Shown: positions 1 through 9,329, counted from the first letter of the stretch. The stretch is DNA of 64,000 nucleotides from UBA5543 sp964464965 (GCA_964464965.1 CAYXHM010000010.1:1-64000); one strand, 5' to 3'. Numbers and translations: made by a program. The notes: generated by a model from the letters alone, not told the origin.

Positions 1-53
1 TTAGGGACAGGCTGCCGCACTAAAACACTAAATTAACAATCATCAGTGTATTA

Positions 54-69
54 TGTGACGAAGGTCACT
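54..69. promoter_or_regulatory. CRP/FNR-like palindromic operator
   Basis: The sequence reads TGTGA-CGAAGG-TCACT, so it matches the classical CRP-type operator TGTGA-N6-TCACA at all but one arm base. The core is GTGAC-N4-GTCAC. It ends 49 nt before the start codon of the MBL-rhodanese gene, a plausible operator position. That a Crp/Fnr-family regulator binds here is inference; no such regulator is encoded in the window. Confidence 0.5.
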
Positions 70-118
70 GTCCGGGTAGAAAATTAAAAGGATTTTTGTA
101 GTATAAAAATAAGAGCAG

Positions 119-1477
119 ATGCAGATAAAACAATGGGAAGATAAAAACCTGTCGCACTTCAGTTATGGAATTTTAAGCGACGCTGAAAAAAAGATAGTGC
201 TGGTGGACCCCGCCCGCAACCCTGATGCTTACCTGGAATGGGCTAAACAGAATGATGCAACTATAGTGGGGGTGATTGAAACCCACCCACATGCAGATTT
301 TGTAAGCTCGCACCTGGAGTTGCACAAGCTTACCGGCTGTACCGTTTATACACACAGCCTTGTAGGGGTATCATACCCGCACAAGGCGTTTGACGAAGGC
401 AGCAGTATAGAACTGGGTAATATCAAACTGACATCGTTACATACACCCGGCCACTCGCCGGATAGCATCAGTATATTGCTGGAGCATAATGGTAAACAAA
501 AAGCTGTTTTTACAGGTGATACGCTTTTCATAGGAGATTGCGGCCGCCCGGATTTAAGGGAGGGTGCAGGTAATATAAGGTCGGAAAGGGCAGACCTTGC
601 AAAACAGATGTACCATTCGTTGAGGGAAAAACTAATGACACTGGAAGATGACGTGCTGGTTTACCCTGCACATGGTGCAGGCTCTTTGTGTGGTAAAAAC
701 CTGAGCAAAGAAAGCAGTAGCACTATAGGGCAGGAAAAACAAACCAACTGGAGCATGCAGGAGGCTACTGAGCAGGAATTTATCAACAACCTGCTGACCG
801 ACCAGCCTTTTGTACCAGCATATTTCCCGTACGATGTGGAGCTGAACAGAAAAGGTGCCCCGGGCTTTGAAGAAAGTATAAAAGGCATAAAAAATAATGA
901 ACCGATAAAAGCCTCTGCGCATACAGATACAGCACTGTGGGTGATTGATGCAAGGCCGGAAAAAGCATTTAAACAAGGTCATTTACCGCATTCCATTAAC
1001 CTGATGGAGGATGGGAAATTTGAAACATGGTTAGGCACTATTATAATGCCGGGAGAAAACTTTTACCTGGCGGGTGAAGGTAAGGAACAACTAAGCAGGC
1101 TGGCAGAACGCATAGCAGCTATAGGCTACGAACCACAGGTGAAGGGTGCTATACTGGTAGATGCTGCTGCAGAGAAAGAACCCTTGCTGGACCTGGAAAC
1201 ATTTTCGAATAATGTGAACGATTACACAATAGTAGATGTGCGTAATGCATCTGAAGTAAAACAGGTGAAGCCATTTGACAACAGTATAAATATACCACTG
1301 GCTGAAATAAGGAACAGGGCGCAGGAAATACCAACGGATAAGCCCGTAGTAGTGCATTGCGCAGCCGGGTACAGGAGTGCAGCGGCAAGTACTATAGTCA
1401 AATCGTCTTTGAAGGAAGGAACAGAAGTGTATGATTTAAGTGATGCTATCAAAGATTTTATTAGTATGAAAGTGTGA
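119..1477 (+). CDS. MBL-fold metallo-hydrolase with two rhodanese-like domains
   Basis: Probable cytoplasmic sulfur-handling enzyme related to persulfide dioxygenases and rhodaneses. The N-terminal metallo-beta-lactamase domain (about residues 1-250) shows metal-site motifs: THPHAD at 55-60, HTPGH at 108-112, the aspartate of TGDTLF at 134 and YPAH ending at H185. Two rhodanese-like domains follow (about 260-350 and 365-450). The second has the active-site loop HCAAGYRS with Cys at about 414. The first has no cysteine in the equivalent loop (YLAGEGKE), so only the second should carry persulfide. There is no signal peptide. An operator-like palindrome lies just upstream. The substrate, such as glutathione or bacillithiol persulfide or thiosulfate, cannot be fixed from sequence. 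Confidence 0.88.
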   Translation: MQIKQWEDKNLSHFSYGILSDAEKKIVLVDPARNPDAYLEWAKQNDATIVGVIETHPHADFVSSHLELHKLTGCTVYTHSLVGVSYPHKAFDEGSSIELGNIKLTSLHTPGHSPDSISILLEHNGKQKAVFTGDTLFIGDCGRPDLREGAGNIRSERADLAKQMYHSLREKLMTLEDDVLVYPAHGAGSLCGKNLSKESSSTIGQEKQTNWSMQEATEQEFINNLLTDQPFVPAYFPYDVELNRKGAPGFEESIKGIKNNEPIKASAHTDTALWVIDARPEKAFKQGHLPHSINLMEDGKFETWLGTIIMPGENFYLAGEGKEQLSRLAERIAAIGYEPQVKGAILVDAAAEKEPLLDLETFSNNVNDYTIVDVRNASEVKQVKPFDNSINIPLAEIRNRAQEIPTDKPVVVHCAAGYRSAAASTIVKSSLKEGTEVYDLSDAIKDFISMKV

Positions 1478-1496
1478 TGTTGATTGGTGTATAGAT

Positions 1497-1527
1497 ACAA
1501 CGGCCGCAATCTTGCGGCCATTGTTGT
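1497..1527 (+). terminator. Hairpin after the MBL-rhodanese gene
   Basis: GGCCGCA (1502-1508) pairs with TGCGGCC (1513-1519) around a 4-nt loop, and ACAA/TTGT flanks extend the stem. It starts about 20 nt after the stop codon. The following tract is only weakly T-rich, so termination strength is uncertain. Confidence 0.5.
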
Positions 1528-1640
1528 ATTATGGCATATAGCCATCGGCAATAGTTTGGCATGGTGCTGCCAACGGAATGATGTTAATGCTAAGTTATTG
1601 GTAAAAAAGGTTAACTTAGTCTTACCATCATCGCACTACT

Positions 1641-2411
1641 ATGAAATCAACTATAAAAGCTATAATCATTGACGACGAGAAGGCATGTATTTCCAACCTT
1701 CAATACAACCTTCTTACATATTGCCCGGATATTGATATTGTTGCTACGGGTGAAAGTCTCTCGGATGTAAAACGTATTTTACTTGATACGCATGTTGATA
1801 TAGCCTTTTTTGATGTAAAGCTGTTTGATGATAATATCTTTGAACTGCTGGGTACGCTCAATACAGCCAACTTTAAAATTGTTTTTGTAACTGCATATGA
1901 TCAATATGCAATCAATGCCTTTAAAGTAGATGCCCTGGACTACATTCTTAAGCCCCTCTCTAAAGTAGATATACTTGCCTGCTATGACAAAATAAAGAAA
2001 TGGTTCGTTACGTCCGGCCAGTTGCAAGAAGCATCCGCAGATAAACAGGGGCATCCCATAAAGGAACCGACTATCGCATTAAGACAAGGCGATAAGATTT
2101 ATGTTGTTACATTGTTGAATATCTTATACCTTGAAGCTAAAGGTTTTTATACAAAGGTGTGTTTCCTGCACAATGGCATAAAACGGGAAATATTAATAAG
2201 CAAGTTGTTAACCCACGCTGCACGTGAATATAGTGCAGATTACTTCTTCAGGGTGCACAAATCATATATTGTTAACACGCGCAACTTAAATGCTATGATA
2301 AAGCATGGCAGCATGACTCTGGAAATGAAAACAGGAGATATAATACCAGTTGCAAAAAGGCGTGTTAGTGAGTTTATTACTTATATGCAGTCAAAACAGG
2401 TAATTGAATAG
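1641..2411 (+). CDS. LytTR-family DNA-binding response regulator
   Basis: Cytoplasmic two-component response regulator. The receiver domain (about residues 5-120) has the acidic pair DD at 11-12, phospho-acceptor D58 in AFFDVKLF, and conserved K104 in DYILKPLSK. A C-terminal LytTR DNA-binding domain (about 150-250) contains the family-typical FFRVHKSYIVN segment. It overlaps the following histidine kinase by 8 nt, so the two are almost certainly co-translated partners. Target genes are unknown; the secreted lectin gene downstream is a candidate by position only. Confidence 0.93.
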   Translation: MKSTIKAIIIDDEKACISNLQYNLLTYCPDIDIVATGESLSDVKRILLDTHVDIAFFDVKLFDDNIFELLGTLNTANFKIVFVTAYDQYAINAFKVDALDYILKPLSKVDILACYDKIKKWFVTSGQLQEASADKQGHPIKEPTIALRQGDKIYVVTLLNILYLEAKGFYTKVCFLHNGIKREILISKLLTHAAREYSADYFFRVHKSYIVNTRNLNAMIKHGSMTLEMKTGDIIPVAKRRVSEFITYMQSKQVIE

Positions 2412-5262
2412 ATTCTGTAATTATATTTTTTTACTTATTGTCCTGGTCTTTTATACAGGAAAGAGCGCTGCTTTGATTTTAAAGCACTATACCACCAGCG
2501 ATAAATTAATCAGTAATACCGTTTATCATACTTTTTGCGATAGCAAGGGATATATGTGGTTTTGTACAGACAAGGGTTTGTCTAGGTTTGATGGCAGGGA
2601 GTTTAAAAACTTTTCCGGCAGTGATGGATTGGGAGGGAACGAGGTGTTTAATATGTATGAAGATAAAACGGGGCGGCTATGGTTGTTTACTTTCAACGGG
2701 GAACCTTCATACTATTACAATGGTAAATTCTACAATTCTGATAATGATGATTTACTAAGTAAACTACCGGTACTGTCCTACATCAATGCAATGTATGAAG
2801 ATGGCAATGCTATTTACATAGGATACCTGAACGGAACCCTGATAAAAATAACACAACGGAAAATAAAATGGCTGCGAAAGTGCGCTGATGGGCCCGACTT
2901 GCTCCAGGCATTTGTAAAAAAGGGTGATTCGTTGATAGCCGTATCATCAGAGACATACACATACCTGAAAGATGACCGTATTGTCAACGTGAAAAAAGTA
3001 ATGGCAAATAAGAGCTTTGCATACAATGACAATTTGATTACATCAACCCATGCAGGCATCAGGATGCTGGACAACAGGGAGAATACGACTGTATATGCAC
3101 AATACGATTTCAACTATTTTAACCTCTTAAACCTCTATGCTGATGGTAGTGGAAATCTTTTTGTGTGCGCAAGAAACGGTTTGACCATCATTAACAACAC
3201 CACAGGTAAGGTTACTAAGCTATTGCATAATGTAGCCGTAAGTAGCATCAGGCAGGATTCGTATAAGAATTATTGGATAACAACTTTAAATAATGGAGTG
3301 TATTACTTGAGTGAAGGCTTGCTGAATGCACAGAAAATATTGTATGACCCGGCTTTTCAGCTTATAAGTAGTAATAATACCATTTTTATACAGAGTGGCA
3401 ATCGTTACAGTTATTTCTCCGCCAAAAAAGACCAGCCGGAAGTCAGGCATTTAGTGACGCTGGATAATCATAGCAACATCCCATCATACCTGGATAGTAA
3501 CAAGTTCATTTATACGTCTTTTTGGGGTACACAAGGTGTTATAGTTTATTACAGGCATACCGGAAAACATGAGTATATTAGTAAGGTCTCACAGCCTAAA
3601 TATATATTCCCATGGATAAAAGATACCTTGATATTTGTAACCGGTGATAATATGTATAAGGTGCATTTTGCCCCGGGAGGTTGTTGGGTGATGCCGGTAG
3701 TGATATCAGGGACAAGAATACTGAAAGTCTGTTTCCCTGATTATGATAAGAAAATATATTACGCTACCTCAAAGGAGTTAAGTTGTTTCAACCCTGCGAC
3801 AAATAAGATTTTAATAATAGACCGCTTTAAGGAAAATGTTATGATAGAAAGCATGTGGAGTGTGTCTTCCCTGCTTGTCCTTTGTGATAGCCGTAAAAAA
3901 ATACGTGTATATGATTTAAAGAATGGGTACAGGAAGTATCATGCACATAGTGATTACATAATATACAGCGGAGAAAAAATTAATAATAAGTACCTTTTGC
4001 ATACAGATAAGGGATACGTGACAGCCCATATAGCAGGAGACTACCCCCGATTAATTGAGTTTCGCGCATTAGAATATCCTCTTCAACACCTGGACGTCCA
4101 GGTGTTGGATATCCAGGGCGATAATGTTTTAGGTAAAATTGACGGGCAACTCCTGTTTTTTGACAAAGCATTGCTGAACAAACATTTGTATGCACCACGC
4201 TTGTATATAGAGAAGGCTGACATTAATGGCAAGAGATATGGAGGCAACTATATTCAATTGAAAAATACTACCGAATGCAATGTCAAAATTTATCTTAGCG
4301 CTGTTACTGTAAATGATAACACGCGCTACAGGTACAGGATACAGAGGGGCAATAGTTGGAGTGACTGGTATTACAGCATTACCCCAAACCTCGAAATACT
4401 GTTATCCAAAGCAGGACTATACAGGCTCGAGATATATGCTGTAAGCGATAACAATAAGGTGTCTGCACCTGTAGGCCTGACATTAGACATACATCCTCCT
4501 TTTTTTTATTCTAATTCATTTTATTTCCTGTCAGGCCTTTTAATCATAGCAATTGTTATTTATTCAGTCCGCTTATACGTCCGCCAAAAGAAGAAAATGT
4601 TTCAGAATAAACTAAAGCACCTTCAATTAGAACATAAAGCAATTAATAGCTTGTTGAATCCTCATTTTATTTTTAATGTGGTGAATAACATACAGGACCT
4701 GATTAATAATGGCTCGAAGGAATCTGCTAATAATTACCTCGTCACCATGAGCAAAATGATTCGACAGAATATTGAAAACCTCAGCTTTAACCTGATACCT
4801 ATTGAAAATGAACTTGAGTTGATAAAAAACTACGTCCATCTGCAAAACCTGCGCTTTAATAACAACATACAGTTAACGATAAGTCATGACATGGAAAATT
4901 CTGAGGATATTTTCCTGCCACCGTTATTACTGCACAATTTTATAGAGAATGCCATTGTTCATGGCTTTAAGAAAGGGCAGGTCGATTTTAAGATTGATGT
5001 TGTAATCAGGCTAACGGTGAATGACTACCTAAGTGTAAAAATCATTGATAACGGCATTGGGTTGCAGACGCCATCGGGTGAACAGGGAACAAAGGATAAA
5101 ACTTCAATGGGTATTGATTTTAATCGCCAGAGGCTACAGCGGATTTCTGAATTTTACAATGTTGGGTTTAAATTAGAAATCGGCAACCGCGCTGATGGGA
5201 TGCAAGGAGCGGAAGTTAATATAGTTTTATATGCCCGCTTTGCCCGCCTGATACAACCCTGA
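2404..5262 (+). CDS. Two-component sensor histidine kinase with periplasmic beta-propeller (LytS/YehU type)
   Basis: Membrane histidine kinase of 952 aa. An N-terminal signal (about 1-25) precedes a long periplasmic region with Reg_prop-type propeller blades (motifs such as GYMWFCTDKGLSRFDG and GRLWLFTFNG) and a Y_Y_Y-type beta-sandwich at about 620-695. One membrane helix lies at about 700-722. The cytoplasmic part is a His_kinase (PF06580-type) domain with phospho-acceptor motif LLNPHFIFN near residue 755, then an HATPase with N-box HNFIENAIVHGF near 845 and G-box DNGIGL near 885. It pairs with the overlapping LytTR regulator. Propeller kinases of this sort often sense polysaccharide breakdown products in Bacteroidota, but the ligand here is unknown. 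Confidence 0.92.
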   Translation: MNRFCNYIFLLIVLVFYTGKSAALILKHYTTSDKLISNTVYHTFCDSKGYMWFCTDKGLSRFDGREFKNFSGSDGLGGNEVFNMYEDKTGRLWLFTFNGEPSYYYNGKFYNSDNDDLLSKLPVLSYINAMYEDGNAIYIGYLNGTLIKITQRKIKWLRKCADGPDLLQAFVKKGDSLIAVSSETYTYLKDDRIVNVKKVMANKSFAYNDNLITSTHAGIRMLDNRENTTVYAQYDFNYFNLLNLYADGSGNLFVCARNGLTIINNTTGKVTKLLHNVAVSSIRQDSYKNYWITTLNNGVYYLSEGLLNAQKILYDPAFQLISSNNTIFIQSGNRYSYFSAKKDQPEVRHLVTLDNHSNIPSYLDSNKFIYTSFWGTQGVIVYYRHTGKHEYISKVSQPKYIFPWIKDTLIFVTGDNMYKVHFAPGGCWVMPVVISGTRILKVCFPDYDKKIYYATSKELSCFNPATNKILIIDRFKENVMIESMWSVSSLLVLCDSRKKIRVYDLKNGYRKYHAHSDYIIYSGEKINNKYLLHTDKGYVTAHIAGDYPRLIEFRALEYPLQHLDVQVLDIQGDNVLGKIDGQLLFFDKALLNKHLYAPRLYIEKADINGKRYGGNYIQLKNTTECNVKIYLSAVTVNDNTRYRYRIQRGNSWSDWYYSITPNLEILLSKAGLYRLEIYAVSDNNKVSAPVGLTLDIHPPFFYSNSFYFLSGLLIIAIVIYSVRLYVRQKKKMFQNKLKHLQLEHKAINSLLNPHFIFNVVNNIQDLINNGSKESANNYLVTMSKMIRQNIENLSFNLIPIENELELIKNYVHLQNLRFNNNIQLTISHDMENSEDIFLPPLLLHNFIENAIVHGFKKGQVDFKIDVVIRLTVNDYLSVKIIDNGIGLQTPSGEQGTKDKTSMGIDFNRQRLQRISEFYNVGFKLEIGNRADGMQGAEVNIVLYARFARLIQP

Positions 5263-5367
5263 TTATTAATTTCCCGTTTATTGTATTAATACTCCCGTTG
5301 GTTGCAGTTTTTTTTTATTCTGTTTTGTTGCGTGGTAGTTTGCCTGATAACCATAAAACAAAATTAT

Positions 5368-6702
5368 ATGAAAAAGAATCTATTGCTTTTGCTTTCATGC
5401 CTGGTTTGTTCTTTCACCTTGCATGCCCAGTTTAACCTGACAGGCTACGCCACCAGCGGTGGTGGAGTTATTAACCTGGTACCGATAGCGCCGGACGCTA
5501 ATTGCGGACAGATGAGGGCTGGTGCTGCATGGAGCACCACATCGATCAATTTTAACCAAAGCTTCACGCTCGACTTTGAAGCTGAATTCATCAATACAGG
5601 GAGTATTGGTAATGGTGCAGACGGGATTGTTGTAGTATTTGGCAGCGGCATTAATACTGCTCCCGGAGGCTCACTGGGTAATGGTGGTGGAGATATGGGC
5701 TACTATAGCTCCAACCCGGACTTTAATCAATCTATCGGAATTGAGTTTGATATTTTTGATAACCTTGGTGGTAAAGGCGACGTGGCTCCCAATGGTGCCC
5801 TTAACCATACAATGGTGGCTGAAGATGCCAACCCCGGCCTTGTATTGGCAGCCCCTGTACCTATCGACCCAACAACTTCTAATATAGAGAATGTCGGATA
5901 TAGGTCTTACAGGATAGAATGGGACTGTGATGCCCGTGAGCTAAGGGTCTATTATGAGCCATCAATCAACCCGACACCGCGTATAGTTGTGCCTTCGTTT
6001 AATCCTGCAGCAAGTTTCGCTACTCCCTCAAATGTAAGATGGGGCTTTACAGGCGGTAGGGCTACCCAGTGCAGCGACCATAATATCCGGAATATAAACC
6101 TTGAAGTAGGTTCTGTATGTGGTGTTTCTGATGAGTGTATGTATCCTGAAATATCCATCAAGCATTTAGGAGGTTGTAATTATGAGTTTACCGCGTATGC
6201 CAATGCGAATCCGGGTATTGCCTTAGGTGTTTACCTGTGGGATTTTGGAGACGGCGTAACAGATAACACATCAGGAGCGGTAGCTACTCATAATTATACA
6301 GCGCCAGGGTTCTACGTTGTTACACTAAAGATAGTAGGGTATGACATAGAGAGGGGACAATGCTGCGAAAAAACTGTGAATGTTAAGCTATATGTTGACT
6401 GTAAGGAAGGTGATCAGAAAAAAACAGGGCCTATGTCTTTAAATGGAATGAATAGTGGCCGGAATGAAATGCTCATCGCGCCAAATCCTACTGAAACCGG
6501 TGTGTTCAGGATGCAACTGAATAGTAAAGAGATACAGCAGGTGCGGGTATATACTACCACCGGGCATAAAGTGTATGAACAGGAATTCAAAGGAAGTAAT
6601 GTGCAGGTGATAGATATGTCAAAGCTTGCAGGCGGACTTTATACTGTAGAAGTAACTGACAGTGAAGGTATGCAGTATATAGACAAAGTGATAATTAAAT
6701 AA
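5368..6702 (+). CDS. Secreted L-type-lectin-like/PKD protein with T9SS sorting domain
   Basis: Exported protein of 444 aa from the start chosen here. The in-frame ATG at 5302 would put 22 extra residues ahead of a normal signal peptide (MKKNLLLLLSCLVCSFTLHAQ), so 5368 is preferred. After the signal comes an L-type (legume-like) lectin domain, about 25-250, with the typical segments NGADGIVVVFG and SIGIEFDIFDN. A PKD domain follows (about 265-350, LWDFGDGVTDN). The last 75 residues are a type A T9SS sorting domain (APNPTETG ... GGLYTVEV ... IIK). It should be delivered to the cell surface or medium and bind glycans. Its position after the LytTR/propeller kinase suggests, but does not prove, regulation by that system. 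Confidence 0.85.
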   Translation: MKKNLLLLLSCLVCSFTLHAQFNLTGYATSGGGVINLVPIAPDANCGQMRAGAAWSTTSINFNQSFTLDFEAEFINTGSIGNGADGIVVVFGSGINTAPGGSLGNGGGDMGYYSSNPDFNQSIGIEFDIFDNLGGKGDVAPNGALNHTMVAEDANPGLVLAAPVPIDPTTSNIENVGYRSYRIEWDCDARELRVYYEPSINPTPRIVVPSFNPAASFATPSNVRWGFTGGRATQCSDHNIRNINLEVGSVCGVSDECMYPEISIKHLGGCNYEFTAYANANPGIALGVYLWDFGDGVTDNTSGAVATHNYTAPGFYVVTLKIVGYDIERGQCCEKTVNVKLYVDCKEGDQKKTGPMSLNGMNSGRNEMLIAPNPTETGVFRMQLNSKEIQQVRVYTTTGHKVYEQEFKGSNVQVIDMSKLAGGLYTVEVTDSEGMQYIDKVIIK

Positions 6703-6727
6703 ATGGCAAGGTAGTTTCAACCAATAT

Positions 6728-6757
6728 AAAAACGCCCACAAGATGGGCGTTTTTTTT
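6728..6757 (+). terminator. Rho-independent terminator
   Basis: AAAACGCCCA and TGGGCGTTTT form a stem around a 5-nt loop, followed by a run of eight T. It terminates the lectin gene and, read from the other strand, may also serve the converging ispH transcript. Confidence 0.88.
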
Positions 6758-6780
6758 ATTACGTGTATTACCTGGTTATT

Positions 6781-8010
6781 CTATACGGACCATTTTTCAA
6801 TAACCTGCCGCAGGTGTGCACTGTTACCGGTAATGGCAGCCAGCCTGTTCACCACACCTTCTACCAGTGCATCAGGGCAGGAAGCTCCCGATGTAATCAA
6901 TACTTTCAGAGGGCGCTTGGCAGGCAGATAGCCTGTAGTTGCCGTCTCGGTGTGTGTATGCAAGTCAAAATGCGCTATCAGGTTTTCGTCAACCAGGCAG
7001 CTTTCATTTTTTATAAAGTAGGTGGGTAAATGTTCTTCACATAGCTCTACCAGGTGTGTGGTATTGCTGCTGTTGTAGCCGCCTATAACTATAGCCAGGT
7101 CGGCAGGTTGTGCCAGCATACCTTGTACGGCGCTCTGGTTGTCGTTAGTAGCGTAGCAAAGGGTATCGCGTGTTTCGGCAAAACGTTCGGATGCTCTATC
7201 TGCCGGCAACTTATAGTGGGTTGTTATTACCTGTTTCAGGTAGTCGGCTATGCCCTGTGTTTCGCTGGCCAGCATAGTGGTCTGGTTCACCACGCCTATG
7301 CGTTGCAGGTCTTTGGTTACATCAAATCCTTCAGAATGCTGCCATTTGAAATCTATATAAAATTGTTCAGCCGGTAAGGTACCTGTTATGAATTTTGCAA
7401 GGTGCTCTGCCTGCGCCATGTCTTTTACTACTACCGTGGGGGAGTTCTCTTTACTGTGAGAAAACGTAGCCCTTGTTTCCTCGTGTCTTGGCTTACCATG
7501 CACCACTATGGTGTAACCTTCCTTGCCTATCTTCTCCGCACGGTTCCATACCTTTTCCACAAAGGGGCAGGTGGTTTCGTAGTGAGATGGTTCAATGCCT
7601 TTTTGTTTAAGTTTATTTTCTATCTCTATAGTAGTGCCAAAAGCCGGTATTATTACGATGTCGTTGCTGTTCAGTTCATCCCAGTCCATCAGCATATTGC
7701 CTTTGGTATCCATGATGAAGCTAACGCCCATGCTTTGCAGGTCTGCATTCACACCGGGGTTGTGTATCATTTCGCTCAGCAGGAATACGCGCTTGCCCTC
7801 ATTTTCTGCAACAGCGCGGAAGGCTATCTCAATCGCATTTTCTACCCCATAGCAAAAACCGAAGTGGCGCGCCAGGTATATATGCAGGTCTCCGGCAGCA
7901 AGATGTGTAGGCGTAAAATCCTTTTTCATCTTGTCTGCTGCCTTGCGTTGCTGTTTTATAGCTGTTATCAGCGGGCTGCGGTAATGTACCGGTACTTCAA
8001 ACGATTTCAT
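6781..8010 (-). CDS. ispH: 4-hydroxy-3-methylbut-2-enyl diphosphate reductase
   Basis: Last enzyme of the MEP isoprenoid pathway: an Fe-S enzyme that reduces HMBPP to IPP and DMAPP. The cluster cysteines are visible: C53 in HFGFCYGV, C148 in ETTCPFV and C378 in GASCPD. At 409 aa it is the long Bacteroidota/cyanobacterial form, with an N-terminal extension beginning MKSFEVPVHYRS, which supports the first ATG as start. A perfect TAnnTTTG promoter core on the minus strand ends 10 nt upstream of the start codon, so the leader must be very short or absent. Confidence 0.96.
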   Translation of the reverse strand: MKSFEVPVHYRSPLITAIKQQRKAADKMKKDFTPTHLAAGDLHIYLARHFGFCYGVENAIEIAFRAVAENEGKRVFLLSEMIHNPGVNADLQSMGVSFIMDTKGNMLMDWDELNSNDIVIIPAFGTTIEIENKLKQKGIEPSHYETTCPFVEKVWNRAEKIGKEGYTIVVHGKPRHEETRATFSHSKENSPTVVVKDMAQAEHLAKFITGTLPAEQFYIDFKWQHSEGFDVTKDLQRIGVVNQTTMLASETQGIADYLKQVITTHYKLPADRASERFAETRDTLCYATNDNQSAVQGMLAQPADLAIVIGGYNSSNTTHLVELCEEHLPTYFIKNESCLVDENLIAHFDLHTHTETATTGYLPAKRPLKVLITSGASCPDALVEGVVNRLAAITGNSAHLRQVIEKWSV

Positions 8011-8020
8011 ATAAGAAATG

Positions 8021-8028
8021 CAAAGTTA
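8021..8028 (-). promoter_or_regulatory. Bacteroidota -7 element for ispH
   Basis: Minus-strand TAACTTTG fits the TAnnTTTG consensus. Transcription starting about 7 nt downstream would begin almost at the ispH start codon. Confidence 0.6.
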
Positions 8029-8183
8029 CAGAAACTGCAACAGGGTTGTATATATCGACAACCTGCTATAAAATATTTTAACCTTTTTAGTTGGCACTTA
8101 TTATACACCTGACAGGTTTATGGGAAGCTGTTTATGTTTGCTGGTACAGTAAAGATGACAACGCATAGCCAATTACCTCCCGC

Positions 8184-9236
8184 TTACTTCACCTTAGTGA
8201 TCTTTACATCCATGCCGTCTTTTACCTGCATGATGCCCGTAGTTAGTATAGTGTCGCCTTTTTGCAGTCCGCTCAGTATTTCTACTTTGTTGCTGGTACG
8301 TGTGCCCAGCACCACCTTGGTCAATTCTGCTTTGCCATTGCGTACTACTGCTACCAGCTTGTCTTTAGTGGTGGGTATTACAGATTGAGATGGTATCAGT
8401 ATAGCATCATCGCTGCTTTCTAGCGGTACTAATACCCTGGCAAAAGAACCTGCTACCAGCCTGCCGTCAGCATTAGGCACTGTGGCGCGTACACGTATGG
8501 CGCGCGTTACAGCATCAGCGCCGGGGTCTATAGCTATTATTGTACCATTTAGCGTATCTCTTATGCCGTTAATAGAAAACAATACTTCGGCACCTGTCTT
8601 TACGGCGTTGCGGTAGTTATCAGGAATTGTAAAATCAATTTTCAGGTTGCGGGTCTGTTGCAGTGTAGTAATAAGCGTTGACGGGGTTACTACCGCGCCT
8701 ACACTAATGTTGCGGATACCAATATTGCCTGAGAAAGGCGCTATGATTTTAGTCGCCCTTAACTGTGCTTCCGCGAGGGCTATATCTGCTTCTACAGAAT
8801 GTACTTCAGTTTGCGTAGTTTCAAAATCCTGCTTGCTGATGCCGCCTATATCTACCAGTGCTTTTTGTCTGTCCCTTGTGTTTAGCTGTAATTCACGCTG
8901 AGATTTCAGCTTTCTTATCTGCGCTTTTATTTCTTCATCATAAAGTTGTACCAGTAATTGCCCCTGCTTCACTGCGGTGCCTTCTTTAAAGTTGATGGCA
9001 GTAACACGGCCTGAAATTTCGGGCAGGATGTCTATTTCTTCATTCGGCAACAAGGAACCGGTTGCCATGTACATATCTGAAAAGGATGCAGGAGTTACCA
9101 CGTGGCCGACAGCAGACATGCCACTGGGTTTGCCACCCGTTTTAGGGGCGTCCCCACCACCTTTGCAGGCAGTAAAAAATACGATACTACCCGCCATCAT
9201 CAGTCCCGTCAAAAAAATGTTTCTGCCCACGTTCAT
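8184..9236 (-). CDS. RND-type efflux periplasmic adaptor (HlyD/MFP family lipoprotein)
   Basis: Membrane-fusion adaptor of 350 aa. The N-terminus is a lipoprotein signal with lipobox FFTAC (cysteine at about 24). Then come a barrel-sandwich half (EISGRVTAINFKEGTAVKQG), an alpha-hairpin (about 105-165), the second lipoyl half (IIAPFSGNIGIRN), a beta-barrel and a membrane-proximal domain. The family bridges an inner-membrane RND pump to an outer-membrane TolC-like channel. No pump or channel gene adjoins it: the next genes are ispH and a divergent DUF3810 gene. Either the partners are elsewhere or this is a detached adaptor. A promoter core lies 38 nt upstream. Confidence 0.9.
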   Translation of the reverse strand: MNVGRNIFLTGLMMAGSIVFFTACKGGGDAPKTGGKPSGMSAVGHVVTPASFSDMYMATGSLLPNEEIDILPEISGRVTAINFKEGTAVKQGQLLVQLYDEEIKAQIRKLKSQRELQLNTRDRQKALVDIGGISKQDFETTQTEVHSVEADIALAEAQLRATKIIAPFSGNIGIRNISVGAVVTPSTLITTLQQTRNLKIDFTIPDNYRNAVKTGAEVLFSINGIRDTLNGTIIAIDPGADAVTRAIRVRATVPNADGRLVAGSFARVLVPLESSDDAILIPSQSVIPTTKDKLVAVVRNGKAELTKVVLGTRTSNKVEILSGLQKGDTILTTGIMQVKDGMDVKITKVK

Positions 9237-9274
9237 TTCTATTGCTTTAAATTCAATAACTTAGAAAAGTGAGG

Positions 9275-9282
9275 CAAATATA
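9275..9282 (-). promoter_or_regulatory. Bacteroidota -7 element for the RND adaptor gene
   Basis: Minus-strand TATATTTG matches TAnnTTTG exactly, 38 nt upstream of the adaptor start codon, in the divergent gap before the DUF3810 gene. Confidence 0.6.
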
Positions 9283-9329
9283 TTGATAATCAGCGTGTGG
9301 ACTGTCAAATGCCTTATTGTTAATGCTTT

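Noticed and set aside
1484..1672. 62-codon ORF between the MBL gene and the LytTR gene
   Set aside because: It runs through the terminator hairpin, overlaps the LytTR start in another frame and shows no domain.
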